DNA of 64,000 nucleotides from Cepaea nemoralis (Eukaryota; Mollusca; Gastropoda; Stylommatophora; Helicidae). The position numbers and the translations under genes were made by a program. Shown piece by piece: positions 1 to 9,289 of this stretch. Position 1 is the first letter of the stretch, and each line of letters starts with the position of its first letter. Below the pieces are notes generated by a model. That model ran no database searches, was not told where the DNA came from, and saw nothing but the letters and a program-made list of their open reading frames with translations. Where the stretch lies: contig JACEFZ010024489.1 in the NCBI GenBank assembly GCA_014155875.1, positions 479,501 to 543,500 on the forward strand, read 5' to 3'.

Positions 1-125
1 TTTTAATTAGATAGCGGTGGGAACGATTAGTAGTATGACTCTTCGCTGGCTGTTGAACGAGGGGACGGAGCACTTATGGGAATTTCCTGAGTGCAGTGAT
101 GTCGGTTCTTAACTCAACTCAACTC
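1..125 (+). mobile_element. 3' end of an RNase H-bearing non-LTR retrotransposon
   Basis: The stretch matches the 3' end of the better preserved copy near 57600-57715: both read ...GCTGGCTG then a frame with GTE(H/R)LWE..PEC..DVGS, followed by a short direct-repeat tail. Here the tail is (AACTC)n at about 109-125. Only the last roughly 100 bp is inside the window, so the body of the element lies to the left. It abuts the truncated end of the Tigger transposon, which suggests that the LINE landed in it or that the two were joined by a deletion. Confidence 0.6.
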
Positions 126-131
126 AACTTG

Positions 132-1715
132 TCACTGTTTCTTGGCAGCCGATTGGGAATCTTGCTGCACCAAGAAACTATCAAGGGAAATTTGTCGCTT
201 CCTTTGCTGGAGAATCTTTCTGAAGTGGGACATCCCGTTATCATTCATCAGGTTTACTGCCCTGTTAGCAACAAGTTTGTTTGGATGATGGTTCACAAAG
301 AAGTTTTCGACGTCTGCCCACTTGCTGCAAATTTCTTTAATCCTGGCAGTTGAAACGGTCATTGGCTCCTCATCATCGGACGACTGTCCTCCTTTAATGT
401 CTTTAGCTGTTCATTCTGAAGATCCAAAAGTTCATCTGTAGTGAGCTCTCCACTGTGGTCCTAAATCAGCTCCTCTAAGTCGATGCCATCGACTTTCAGG
501 CCCATATTTTTGCCCAAGGACACACTCTCATTCACTACCATCATTTCAACTAACATCATGTTCCTCTTGTACCTTGCGGAATCGAGTTGAAGTATAAACA
601 GCGGGAGAGTGTCCGCTTATGGGCTTCATGTATCGATATTCCCATGGATTCTGTTATTCCCTGCGTCGATCGTTTACGTGGTCGGCCTCTTCCTCTGCTT
701 CCCTCTGGTCTGTAAATCATTGCTTATTGTGGTATACTGTTAGTTGATAACCTACTTGCATGGCCAAACCATTTGACTTGCTGCCTTCTAATAAAATATA
801 GTGCAGCAATAATCCATACTTTAATCCTGATTTCTTCATTTCTGATCTTATCTTTTCTTGATACATTGAGTATTCTTCTCAGGAATCTCATTTCTGTTGT
901 TGTAATTTTTCTTTTCTCTAGTTCTGTTATTGTCCAGGTTTGGCATTGGTAACATGGAGTTGGCAGGAAGATTGTATTGTAAAGTGCTTTCTTAGTAGTT
1001 ATTAATACATGTCTCATCCACTACATTGGCACAAAACAGCAGAGTTAGCGTGTCCTTCATTGGTTTGTGCCCCGGCAGTCCCTTCACCTCCCGGGTGATA
1101 AAGGCCCTTATATGGCATTTTCATCCAGAAGAGGCCAGTTTCATCGCAATTAAAGACTTGTTTTGGAACGTAGTCTTCCTCTTTGATGATCTTGTCAAAT
1201 TCACTGTGAACGCTTCTGCTTCTTTCTCGTTAGAACTTGCAGCCACTTTGTGCCTAATTACACTATGAATGCCACTTTTTTTTTTTTTTTTTGTCTTTTT
1301 TTTTTCAACTTTTCAAACCAGCCACTTTAAAATCGTCAGTCTCAGCACTTGTGCCAAGCAATTTCGACAATATATCACTATGCAACAGCTTCGTCTGTTC
1401 ACATATTATTGCCTCACTAACACTGTCTCCTACAAGTTGCTTTTCACTGATCCAGATCAAGAGAAGATTTTCAACTTTCTCAAAAATTTGAGATCTTCGC
1501 TTCTGCAGCTTAGTTACGCTTTTAGCCTCATCGACTGATTTGAGTAACTCTTTGTTCTTTATGATGGTGGAGATAGTTGATTTTGCCATGCTGTACTCAT
1601 TGGCGATGTCACACACACGAACGCCATTTTCGTGTTTCATAATTATTTCATTCTTTACCTCCACTGTTATACGTTTCTGCTTCCTAGCAGCACCACTACC
1701 GTTCTTCGAACTCAT
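132..1715 (-). pseudogene. Tigger/pogo transposase pseudogene
   Basis: The start at 1715 gives MSSKNGSGAARKQKRITV, followed by a CENP-B/pogo helix-turn-helix (IANEYSMAKSTISTIIKNKE) up to about 1305. After a homopolymer-rich break, a second piece (about 1268-1016) holds the catalytic signature FNCDETGLFWMKMP and then KGLPGHKP...TLLFCANV after a frameshift. The C-terminal part (about 560-132) reads ESVSLGKNMGLKVDGIDLEEL, has an in-frame TAG, and ends with MSHFRKILQQRKRQISLDSF, the usual pogo-family tail. About 200 residues of the catalytic core are lost where the LINE fragment sits. It cannot encode an active enzyme. Family assignment is firm; the exact subfamily is not. Confidence 0.85.
568..1015 (-). 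mobile_element. Non-LTR retrotransposon 3' fragment (reverse transcriptase C-terminus)
   Basis: The minus strand encodes YNTIFLPTPCYQCQTWTITE..KRKITTTEMRFLRRIL..KDKIRNEEIR, the thumb and C-terminal region of a LINE reverse transcriptase, followed by a conserved 3' UTR. Near-copies occur at 19786-20620 (minus) and 36150-36520 (plus), including the untranslated part with AAACAGCGGGAGAGTG. It sits inside the Tigger transposase and replaces part of it, so integration was accompanied or followed by a deletion. Confidence 0.8.
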
Positions 1716-2048
1716 AATTGATGGGGTTAACAAGAAATATATTGAGAGAGATAAACTGAACACAGTGCCACTGCTAAGAAATCTTTTACTGCTGTATAGG
1801 CTAATGAAAGCGAGGCTGTGCACGCGTGCAAAACTAGGCTATTAGGCTATCGCTAGCGATGTTAGTACTGCGTGGCCTTCGTTTGTACTGCACGCGATCG
1901 TTTGTCTCCAACATTAAACCTTGCTCCACCTCTCACCTTCGTTCGCAACCCGAGGCATTGTTCGTTACCCGAGACAAAAATTTTCGAAGTTGTTGTTGGT
2001 AACCTGAATTGTTCGTGACCTGAGGCTTTCGTAACCCGAGATACCACT

Positions 2049-2152
2049 GTATTTTATAATGTGCCACTGCAGTGGCTAATCTATAGGCACCAAGAGTGAT
2101 GTATTTTATAATGTGCCTCTGTCATGGCTAATCTATAGGCACTAACAGTGAT
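2049..2152. repeat. Two tandem copies of a 52-bp unit
   Basis: The unit beginning GTATTTTATAATGTGCC occurs at 2049-2100 and 2101-2152 with only a few mismatches, and a third copy starts at 2153 but stops after 8 bp. The first unit shares its first two bases with the end of the Tigger element, so the duplication may have been the insertion target. Confidence 0.8.
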
Positions 2153-2178
2153 GTATTTTAATTATCTATACCATACTT

Positions 2179-2389
2179 GCCGGCTCTGTGACGAAGGGAC
2201 ATACCGCTCTCGTAACACAGCTTCGGGAAATTTGGAAACAGACCACCTTGCGTTGGTTTCCATACAATAGTATAAATGCCATTTGTTCAGGAAGCAATTG
2301 CAAACTATGAACGTAAACTTGCCAAGAAATCACAAACAGCAAACAATGCTGGAGTTGACTGCGATGTCATGTAATGGACATGCAACTAA
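2179..2389 (+). mobile_element. SINE-A copy (tRNA-derived), seed of the adjacent satellite
   Basis: It starts CCGGCTCTGTGACGAAGGG, continues with the middle region shared by all SINE-A copies (CAGGAAGCAATTGCAAACTA, TTGCCAAGAAATCA) and ends with ATGGACATGCAACTAACT. Other copies are at 5739, 20640, 22401, 25701, 28383, 32872, 36945, 37155, 41443 (minus strand) and 52832, 59552 (plus). The 3' end runs without a break into the (AACT)n array. Confidence 0.75.
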
Positions 2390-2614
2390 CTAACTAACTA
2401 ACTAACCAACCAACCAATCAACCAACCACCCAACCAACCAACCAACCAACCAACCAACCAACCAACCACCACCCACCACAACCAACCAACCACCAACCAA
2501 CTAACTAACTAACCAACCAACCAACCAACCAACCATCCATCTAACTAACTAACTAACTAACCAACCAATCAACCAACCAACCATCCAACTAACTAACTAA
2601 CCAACTAACTAACC

Positions 2615-2653
<39 letters not shown>

Positions 2654-2941
2654 CAACCAACTAACTAACCAACCAACCATCTAACTAACTAACTAACCAA
2701 CCAACCAACCAACTAACTAACTAACTAACCAACCAACCAATCAACCAACCACCCAACCAACCAACCAACCAACCAACCAACCAACCAACCACCCAACCAA
2801 CAACCAACCAACCAACCAACCAACTAACTAACTAACCAACCAACCAACCAACCAACCATCCATCTAACTAACTAACTAACTAACCAACCAATCAACCAAC
2901 CAACCAACCAACTAACTAACTAACGAACTAACTAACTAACC

Positions 2942-2972
<31 letters not shown>

Positions 2973-3029
2973 CAACCAACTAACTAACCAACCAACCATC
3001 TAACTAACTAACTAACCAACCAACCAACC

Positions 3030-3067
<38 letters not shown>

Positions 3068-3297
3068 GTAACTAACCAACCAACCAACTAACTAACTAAC
3101 TAACCAACCAACCAACCAACTAACTAACTAACTAAGTAACTAACTAACTAACCAAGCAACCAACTAACTAACTAACCAACTAACTAACTAACTAACTGAC
3201 TGACTGCCTGCTTGTCTGACTGACTGTCTGACTGACTGACTAACTAAATAACTAACTAACTAAACTGACTGACTGACTGACTGACTGACTGACTGAC
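2390..3297. repeat. (AACT)n/(AACC)n satellite about 900 bp long
   Basis: Tetranucleotide array of CTAA and CCAA units with blocks of each type and larger internal duplications: the stretch with CCATCTAACT recurs several times. It ends in an ACTG-rich segment at 3197-3297. It directly continues the AACTAACT tail of the SINE-A copy at 2179-2389, which is the likely origin. A similar array is at 33184-33690. Confidence 0.95.
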
Positions 3298-3475
3298 ACC
3301 AGGCTTACTTTGGTAATTTAGGTTTCTGCCTGCACTCACACTCCGTGTGGTTGACGAATGTTAGAGTCGTAGCCATGTTAGGGTTGAACTCCACGTGACC
3401 TTCCCGCTCTGTGGATCTGTCGATCACCTGGTGATAAAATGACAGGACTTGACATAAATATATGCGCACGCGCAC

Positions 3476-3478
<3 letters not shown>

Positions 3479-3548
<70 letters not shown>
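3479..3548. repeat. (GA)n microsatellite
   Basis: About 35 uninterrupted GA dinucleotides, preceded by a short CGCACGCACA tract. The open frames through it (poly Ser-Leu or Glu-Arg) are repeat artefacts. Confidence 0.95.
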
Positions 3549-3550
<2 letters not shown>

Positions 3551-3744
3551 ACACTTGTAATGGATTGCACTCCGTTCAGGAAAGTATTCCTTTGTGCTCT
3601 CTGTTGTTTTTCATATTTATTTGTTTCATTTTTACTTACCAACATTTTCCCCCTTATCCCATTATGCCATTACTCCTACCCCGTTCAGCGTCATAAGGGA
3701 AGTTATATTAGGGTTCATCCCTGGCTCAGATTAATAATCCTGTG

Positions 3745-3995
3745 ACCGAGTCAGCCACAAATAGGAGGTTAATTTGAAGGTGATTGTTGTCCAAAGAGAG
3801 AAATGGCTTACATCAATTCCCAAAGCATGTCTTGGTATCACTTTTTAGACTGGATCGATTTGAGTGCACAGGTAAATTTAAAAAATCAGCCTGCGTGCGA
3901 ATTCGATCCCATGTCTACCGAACTAGCCGGCAAGCATGCTAGTCACAGCCCTACCAAAACTAGTCACTGCCCTGCCAGAGCTACCGCGGCCACTT
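3745..3995 (-). mobile_element. SINE-B copy (tRNA-derived)
   Basis: On the minus strand the element begins with a tRNA-like head (GTGGCCGCGGTAGCTCTGGC) that includes a B-box-like GGGATCGAATTCG, then a body with GTGCACTCAAATCGATCCAG. Body features shared with the other SINE-B copies are the 'gatacca' and 'tagcc...gccaccgcggt' blocks. The head has a local duplication (ACTAGTCACAGCCCTACC / ACTAGTCACTGCCCTGCC). Confidence 0.65.
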
Positions 3996-4003
3996 AAACG
4001 TTA

Positions 4004-4249
4004 TACCGGGTGTTTGTAAATTCTCACTACACTTTGTATGTAGAACAAATTTGAAAAAAAAAACTTTCTTTCTTCTGTTAATAACATCATTCTAATTGCC
4101 GTGCAAAGAAGTACCCCAGCAGACGACAGCCATTCGCTGCATATTGCTTCACGATGGACTGTGGAGCACATTTGTTATAACATCATGCACTTCATTGTTC
4201 AAATTTGTTCACCAAACAAAGTGTAGTGAGACTTTACAAACGCGGTGTA
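4004..4249. mobile_element. Mariner/Tc-type MITE, 246 bp
   Basis: The two ends are inverted repeats of about 34 bp: left TACCGGGTGTTTGTAAATTC.., right (reverse complement) TACACCGCGTTTGTAAAGTC.., both continuing TCACTACACTTTGT. TA dinucleotides stand at both outer ends, as expected for IS630-Tc1-mariner insertion. The interior of about 180 bp has no coding capacity. A related single terminus lies at 6840-6880. Confidence 0.8.
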
Positions 4250-4564
4250 CATAAGCAGGCCTTAACCTTGTAATCTACTGTAACAGTTTAGGCCATTTTG
4301 ATTGGACAATCTCTCCAGAACTGTGATTTGCTAAATTAACCCCAACTTGACTGTTCTTACCTAAATTGCGAATAAATTAAGGTTACCCTTGGACATTTAG
4401 TATCTAGAGAGTTAAAACTTCGGCACAATTAGATATCATAAATGCAAGCGAGTTTACTTATAGTTGAGTCACGTATATAAACATATAGACATAAGAAACA
4501 GTTGATCTCAAGCCATTGTTGAGGATTCCGTTTACACGACTTGGGCAAGACTGCAATTTGTGGT

Positions 4565-4745
4565 AAGTGAAGGGCTATTTACTTATATATGGTAAGTAAG
4601 CAGAGGACCATTTTACACGATAATATACTTATATATGATAAGTAAATAAAAGACCATTTTACAAGATAATATACTTATATATGGTAAGTAAATAGAGGAC
4701 CATTTTACAAGATAATATACTTATATATGGTATGTAAAGGACTAT
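4565..4745. repeat. Tandem repeat of about 57 bp, three units
   Basis: Units of the form ATACTTATATATGGTAAGTA followed by AA.AGAGGACCATTTTACA.GATA occur at about 4580, 4628 and 4672-4745. The 'GGTAAGTA' in each unit looks like a splice donor on the plus strand, but there is no exon context. I see nothing else between 4250 and 4564 apart from AT-rich unique sequence. Confidence 0.75.
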
Positions 4746-4759
4746 TTGACACGACTTAA

Positions 4760-5002
4760 GGTCCATTGGACAAATGGTGCTAGACCCGTATTTTTAGAGA
4801 CCTAGTGGCACACAATATGTGATATAGTCGATGCCACATCTGCTGCATTTATTTCCCAGGACGCTTTATGGTGCCCATTTTAGGCTGAGTGAACCCGGAA
4901 GGTCAGGTAAATATAATCAAATACGCCTTGATGTTGATTCGATCACATAACATCATGGCCAGCAAGCAAGCATTCTAGCCACTGCGCTACCGCGGCTGCC
5001 AC
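4760..5002 (-). mobile_element. SINE-B copy (tRNA-derived)
   Basis: The minus strand opens with GGCAGCCGCGGTAGCGCAGT (A-box-like) and carries a degenerate B box (GTGATCGAATCAAC). The body TCACTCAGCCTAAAATGGGC and CCTGGGAAATAAATGCAGC matches the copies at 7600-7802 and 41170-41425. Confidence 0.75.
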
Positions 5003-5497
5003 AATGTATGCACACATACTAAGTTGTAACCCGCTATCGAATTTCTCCCACATGTCCATGACGTCATTTCTCTAAATGAAACAACAATCTCCGTGTTTTC
5101 GTTAGAAGTCTCGGAAATTTACGCAAACATGTCACCCACTTAAGTGTCTTATCTTCTCCTCGCATCGAACCACTACCCAATCTGCAAACGTCTTCATCCT
5201 CTGAGATAGCCCCCGCACCAATCCATGTTTTAGACATGTTTATACGTGCGACCTGTCTCGTAAACTCCCAGGGAAAGCTCGTCAGGCCAGCAGGTGGTAG
5301 CTCTCGGAGCCTTTCCCCCCGCGTCACCTGACGCCATCCATTACGTACCCAGCTACGACTAGAGAAGATTGTGGCCTGGATAACACCCAGGATGTTGAAG
5401 AGAAGTAGAAAAAGGCGCCAGGTATCTAACTATTGATAAAACGGGAGGGAGGGGACACATCAGACGTGGGAAGTGATTTAATATTTATCAAGATAAC
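5003..5497. other. Unique-looking stretch without recognised gene
   Basis: No repeat, domain or convincing splice structure was recognised. Both strands are open over about 5085-5330 (83 and 87 codons), but neither protein has a family signature. It lies in the region where a further exon of the growth-factor gene might be sought, yet neither frame contains the expected closely spaced pair of cysteines. Confidence 0.5.
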
Positions 5498-5640
5498 AGT
5501 CGACTTGGCCGAGATGATAACACCGCTCTGGCTTGTAAACTTCCGTGGGCTAGTGGCAGGGTAGTGGGATCAACCCTTACACCGGTCAACTGGACTTCAT
5601 TGTTGACGTCTCGTTCAGAAAGACATGCTTATCCTCCATG
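5498..5640 (+). mobile_element. SINE-E copy (tRNA-derived), partial
   Basis: The head GTCGACTTGGCCGAGATGAT is A-box-like. GGGATCAACCCTTACACCGG then fills the B-box position, and TCAACTGGACTTCATTG with GACGTCTCGTTC gives the body. It aligns with the fuller copies at 17083 and 31276. The 3' part is missing. Confidence 0.6.
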
Positions 5641-5738
5641 TTGGGGGCCGTACAGTGTCGGATTCATCACTTGCTATTGCTTCCTTTCTGTTATTGTTAA
5701 CTCATTCAACAGTGCAGGAAATCAAGGACCAAAGCATG

Positions 5739-5975
5739 TTAGTTACAAATCTTTTACAGGACATCGCACTCAATACCGGCATTTGGTGGGGGGGGAGTGG
5801 TTTGTGATTTCGTAGCAAGTTTATGTTCAGCAGTTTGCCATTGCTTTCTGAACGACCGGCACTCATATCATTGTATAGAAATCAGCGCAAAACGGTCTGC
5901 TTCCAAATCGCACGTAGCGGTGTTTCTAACTCGGTATGCAGGAATGCAAATTGCTTTCGTAACCCCTTCGGATGG
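5739..5975 (-). mobile_element. SINE-A copy
   Basis: On the plus strand the reverse complement is seen: GTTAGTTACAAATCTTTTAC (tail), CAGTTTGCCATTGCTTTCTG, AACGACCGGCACTCATATCA, then the tRNA-like head ending CGTAACCCCTTCGGATGGC. A G-run has expanded at 5787-5797. Confidence 0.8.
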
Positions 5976-6547
5976 CTAAGTACTGAACGCAAAATCGCCT
6001 AAAATCCCAACCTTAGGTTGGGATTGATTGTAACGTCCTGCAAAGGACGTGGAACAATTTTTTTAAAAATCAACATATGAATGACAGCATAGTTCACTAT
6101 TGATGACAGATATTTGTCCGCGTTATTTCTTACCCTTGGTGAATCATACGAAGTGCTACTGGGCCATATTAGGTGGATTTTTCTGGGAATTGTGAACGTT
6201 ATGTATGTAACAAGAAGCTATTTCATTATTGTAGGTTACGATGGTTGGATGGTTGATTGTAAGTCCTATGGAAGACTGGGTGTTAATTTTCAAGTCCGAT
6301 GCATTGATGCCGATAACAGAAAGGAAGGTAAGGAACCTTTGACAGGTCTAGCAAATCTGTGAGGAAACTACTTTATTCTAGAAATATGCTTATGAATCAT
6401 GGAGAAAATTGAAGGACAGGAGCGGAAACTTCAATAGCCCTTCCCACGGCGTCTAACATCATAAATGGACGACATCGACAACAACAATAGCGAGCAAGTA
6501 GTTACGTCTACTGTCATACATTAGCTCAGCCCCATCTGACTAAGACC
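5976..6547. other. No recognised feature
   Basis: AT-rich sequence with a short inverted motif around 6005-6030 (AATCCCAACCTTAGGTTGGGATTG is a local palindrome spanning 6004-6027). No coding or repeat family was recognised. Confidence 0.5.
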
Positions 6548-6835
6548 CGACTCATTCATTCATTCATTCATTCATTCATTCATTCATTCATTCGATTCAT
6601 TCGTCTGGTACACCCATCCGGAGATCATCCGCCACATCCTGCACCCATCTTCTCTTTAGCCTTCCTCTTGCTCTCTTCCCGGGCATACACTCCTCCATTA
6701 TTGTTCTCTCAAAACTTTCATAGTGTTTCAAGTTACCAAAAGGATCGGCTGGGATATGGTCCACGTTATTATTGTTTCCTCCCCAGATTTTAGTTGTTTC
6801 CTCGTCAACAGACACCCACGCAATGCCCAGTGGAC
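6548..6835 (-). mobile_element. Non-LTR retrotransposon 3' end with (GAAT)n tail
   Basis: The minus strand encodes a LINE C-terminal end (MPGKRARGRLKRRWVQDVAD-DLRMGVP, the 'GKRARGRPKRRW' motif common at the end of LINE polyproteins). It ends in a tetranucleotide tail visible on the plus strand as (ATTC)n at 6548-6600. It is 5' truncated at about 6835. Confidence 0.8.
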
Positions 6836-6839
6836 CATG

Positions 6840-6880
6840 TACCGGTTATTTGTAAAGTCTCACTACACTGTGTATGTAAA
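6840..6880 (+). mobile_element. Solo terminal repeat of the 4004-4249 MITE family
   Basis: TACCGGTTATTTGTAAAGTC followed by TCACTACACTGTGTATGTA matches the left terminus of the MITE at 4004. No partner terminus was found downstream; sequence derived from the gene's 55-bp repeats follows instead. Confidence 0.6.
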
Positions 6881-6896
6881 TTAATGTGAAAAATAA

Positions 6897-7114
6897 AGTA
6901 CATGATGTCATCATGATACTGTTATCAATTACCACACTCTTCACTTACTAGAACAACCTTGGTGACAATGATAATGTTATCAATAACCACAGTCTTCACT
7001 TACTAGAACAACCATCGTAACCATATGTATGTTATCAATTACCACACTCCTCACTTACTAGATCAATCTTGGTAACCATGTTCAGTGTTGTCAACAACAA
7101 CATTGTTCACTTAC
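6897..7114. repeat. Degenerate 55-bp repeats copied from the exon/intron junction
   Basis: Three degenerate units precede (on the plus strand) the real junction of the growth-factor exon: 'TCACTTACTAGA' at about 6941, 6996 and 7051, then 'TTCACTTACCAGAAAAG' at 7106. Spacing is 55, 55 and 56 bp. On the minus strand each unit presents a donor-like CTAGTAAGTG immediately downstream of the true donor CTG|GTAAGTGA. The flanks (GTTATCAATTACCACACT) are also repeated. This is an unusual amplification of a 5' splice-site region inside the start of an intron. Confidence 0.8.
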
Positions 7115-7341
7115 CAGAAAAGATTTGGTAAGAACGTTAACACTCTTGGGAACACACTCATTGCCGTCTCCGCAGCAGCCGGTGTAGTTCATGCAGCGAT
7201 GCAGCACCACACACTCTGGTAGGAATATCCGAGTCTCGTCGTGTGGGTCTCTAACTGTATGAACAAAGGGTGTGGGCTCTCTGCATTTGAGCGCTGAGCA
7301 GACGTTTGCTTCCTCGATATGATGAAGAGCGGCCTCGAATG
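7115..7341 (-). CDS. PDGF/VEGF-family growth factor, cystine-knot exon
   Basis: This is an internal exon of a secreted receptor-tyrosine-kinase ligand. The acceptor TGTCTTTCAG lies upstream of 7341 and the donor CTG|GTAAGTGA follows 7115. Entering in phase 1 (two bases complete an Ala codon), the frame gives 75 complete codons and leaves in phase 0. Visible motifs, in order, are the first knot cysteine in LKCREPTPFV, then FLPECVVLHRC, NYTGCCGDGNECVPKS. These match the PDGF/VEGF signature P-x-C-V-x3-R-C-x-G-C-C, except that three extra residues stand between R-C and T-G-C-C. NYT is a potential N-glycosylation site. Six of the eight canonical cysteines are present; the C-x-C pair must be on a later exon that I could not find down to position 1. 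The family call is strong, orthology with any named member is not made. Confidence 0.85.
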
Positions 7342-7351
7342 CTGAAAGACA

Positions 7352-7375
7352 TTATATATATATATATATATATAT

Positions 7376-7457
<82 letters not shown>
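7352..7457. repeat. (TA)n microsatellite at the acceptor of the cystine-knot exon
   Basis: About 50 AT dinucleotides with two small interruptions begin 11 bp upstream (minus strand) of the exon's 3' splice site. The polypyrimidine tract is thus only TGTCTTTCAG after a TA run, a weak-looking acceptor context. Confidence 0.9.
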
Positions 7458-7459
<2 letters not shown>

Positions 7460-7599
7460 GCATACACGCACACTCATAAAACACGCGCATTCACTTAAAC
7501 AAACATATATAGGGTGCATTTTTAATGATTGTGCTGTTTGAAAATTATTGCGGTCCAAGTTTTGTATTCACCCTCTGTAAAATCCATGCACCATAATAG

Positions 7600-7802
7600 G
7601 TAAATACAAAACTTGGAGGGTGACGTGTTAGTAATTTCACACGGATCGCCTTTACTTCCCTGAACAAATCCTAGTTCCTATTTAGAGTAGGTTGACTTGG
7701 AAATACGAGTCAATTTTAAAAATTTGCGCCGAATGGGGATTCGAACATCATACCAATGGATCGATAGGCAAGTGAGCTAGTCACTGGGCTACAACGGCTG
7801 CC
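7600..7802 (-). mobile_element. SINE-B copy (tRNA-derived)
   Basis: Clear tRNA-like head on the minus strand: GGCAGCCGTTGTAGCCCAGT, then a good B box, GTTCGAATCCCC, followed by CGCAAATTTTTAAAATTGAC and the body ending in GGGAAGTAAAGGCGATCC. It is one of the better preserved heads of this family in the window. Confidence 0.8.
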
Positions 7803-7999
7803 ATCTGTCCTTATGGTTCAGAGACAGTACAGAGACATCGTGTGCGTTCGTGCTCCCAATACGGAATCCATACTATTGATGGTGTGTCCGAGTCTTTTTT
7901 TTCGGGGGTGAAGAAAAAACCCGCTTGCCTGAGCAGTTTCCTTGCTCTCTGCGGGTTATGATTTGTTTTAAAATCATGAAATCAGTATTAACATCTAGA

Positions 8000-8452
8000 G
8001 AGATTAAAAACGCATTAGAAATGAGAATTGTCAAATGCTACTGTATATTCAACACTACTATATGGCACGGAAGCCTAGGCATTGAACAAACAAAGTCGAA
8101 TTGAGATGTTGATACACAGAAGAATCGGTCGTATTTCATGGAAACAAAAACAATCAAATACAGAGGTTCTAGAAAAACTAGGAATGAAAAGAGAGTAGAT
8201 GAAAGAAATAAAAAAGAGGCAGGCGAAATATTTCGGCTATGTTAAAAGGCATAACACTCTCATAAAAACCATACTGGAGGGCAAGGTTGAAGGCAAGCGA
8301 GCAATAGTTAGACAACGGTACAAGAGGGGAGATAACATCAAGAGATGGAGGAACATCAATCTTACAGAATGTACAGTCAGGGCGACAGACAGACACTTTT
8401 GGAGATCCATTACAGCCAATCTTCATTGTGGAGACGGCACCTGATTGATTAA
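8000..8452 (+). mobile_element. Non-LTR retrotransposon reverse transcriptase C-terminus (fragment)
   Basis: Frames broken by shifts and stops read ..YCIFNTTIWHGSLGIEQ.. (the 'LYG.E.W' region), then from 8199 MKEIKKRQAKYFGYVKRHNT, ILEGKVEGKRAIVRQRYKRG and DNIKRWRNINLTE, ending HCGDGT at 8441. The order (membrane-like 'FGHVxR', GKR..GRQR.RW, final DGT) is the typical end of RTE/CR1-like LINE polyproteins. It is followed by a short GATTGATT tail. A 5'-truncated, inactive copy. Confidence 0.8.
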
Positions 8453-8604
8453 AATCCCAGCCCGTTCACTGAACACATGTCGCACTATGTGTGAGACAGA
8501 CATTCTCACTTCTCGGACATTCACTCCTCACTATCTCATATCGTCACCCATTGGCCTTTTCTATACAGAATTTCGCCGCTTTAGCATCATTATCCTTATC
8601 TTGT

Positions 8605-8682
8605 GCCTTGCCGACTGGCGTGTGCGTTCATGTCATTCCACAGATCTCGGTCCTTTGTGTTCTGGATCAACTCAGCTGATAT
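8605..8682 (-). mobile_element. LINE 3' end fragment (minus strand)
   Basis: CTTGTGCCTTGCCGACTGGC..CAGATCTCGG..TGGATCAACTCAG is the reverse complement of the last about 75 bp of the family whose plus-strand 3' end is at 63900-63984. It stands head to head with the next fragment. Confidence 0.65.
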
Positions 8683-8689
8683 GCCTCCA

Positions 8690-9171
8690 TGTAACCAAAG
8701 CACGCTGTTTGCAACGAGAAAAAGAGTGTTGAGGTGCTACATATGGATGAGAAGCGGAGACAATGAGCATACAAGCTGAAAAACATCTGATGGCTGTGGG
8801 AATGTGGTTTCTGAGGAAACTGCAAAGAATACAATGGAGAGAGAGAAACGCCAATGACCAGGTTTTACCAGAAACAAATGAAAACCGTAAACTGATTAAG
8901 AGAAATTAAACGTAGACAGTCAGTTTTTTCTTTTTCTTTTGGACACTATGTGAGAACAAATAAATTGGAGGACGTAGTGATAACTGGTAACACTAAGAGA
9001 AAGAGAACAAGGGAAAGGCAGAGGAGTAAATACCTGGATGGCTTGGCCACGTAGTGTGGTCGAGACAAAAACACTGAGCTGATCTGATCCACGACTTTGG
9101 TGATTGCGTGGGATGACGAAACATGACCACTTACGCTTATCGGCATGGCACATGATAATTATGATATAATG
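8690..9171 (+). mobile_element. Non-LTR retrotransposon 3' end (plus strand)
   Basis: From about 8717, 'RKRVLRCY..' leads into GMWFLRKLQRIQWRERNAND, then ENRKLIKRN. After frameshifts comes the C-terminal part with 'LDGLAT' and the terminal 'DLG.CVG.RN..PLTLIGMAH'. It ends GGCATGGCACATGATAATTA at 9171. It is the same family as 32226-32715, 44520-45454 and 63700-63990. Confidence 0.75.
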
Positions 9172-9289
9172 CTCTAAAGTCATCAGCCTCTTTGTCGTGG
9201 AATTCTTGGAGTTGTCGATCGATTAAAGACTGTCGCGCCATTCGTCTACAGGCAGCAGCCATCCTTTGATGTTGGAGACAAACTGTCCT

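Larger units (their letters stand above)
126..2049 (-). mobile_element. Decayed Tigger/pogo-type DNA transposon
   Basis: Read on the minus strand the element opens with CAGTGGTATCTCGGGTTACG at 2049, a typical pogo/Tigger terminal inverted repeat with repeated 'CTCGGGTTACGAA'-like motifs down to about 1870, and it is preceded by the TA target dinucleotide at 2050-2051. The transposase remains follow (132-1715). The opposite terminal repeat is missing because an unrelated LINE 3' end occupies 1-125. An internal block (about 568-1015) is replaced by another LINE fragment. Confidence 0.8.

Noticed and set aside
5064..5327. Exon for the missing C-terminal cysteines of the growth factor
   Set aside because: Neither strand has a C-x-C motif and the splice-site contexts are poor.
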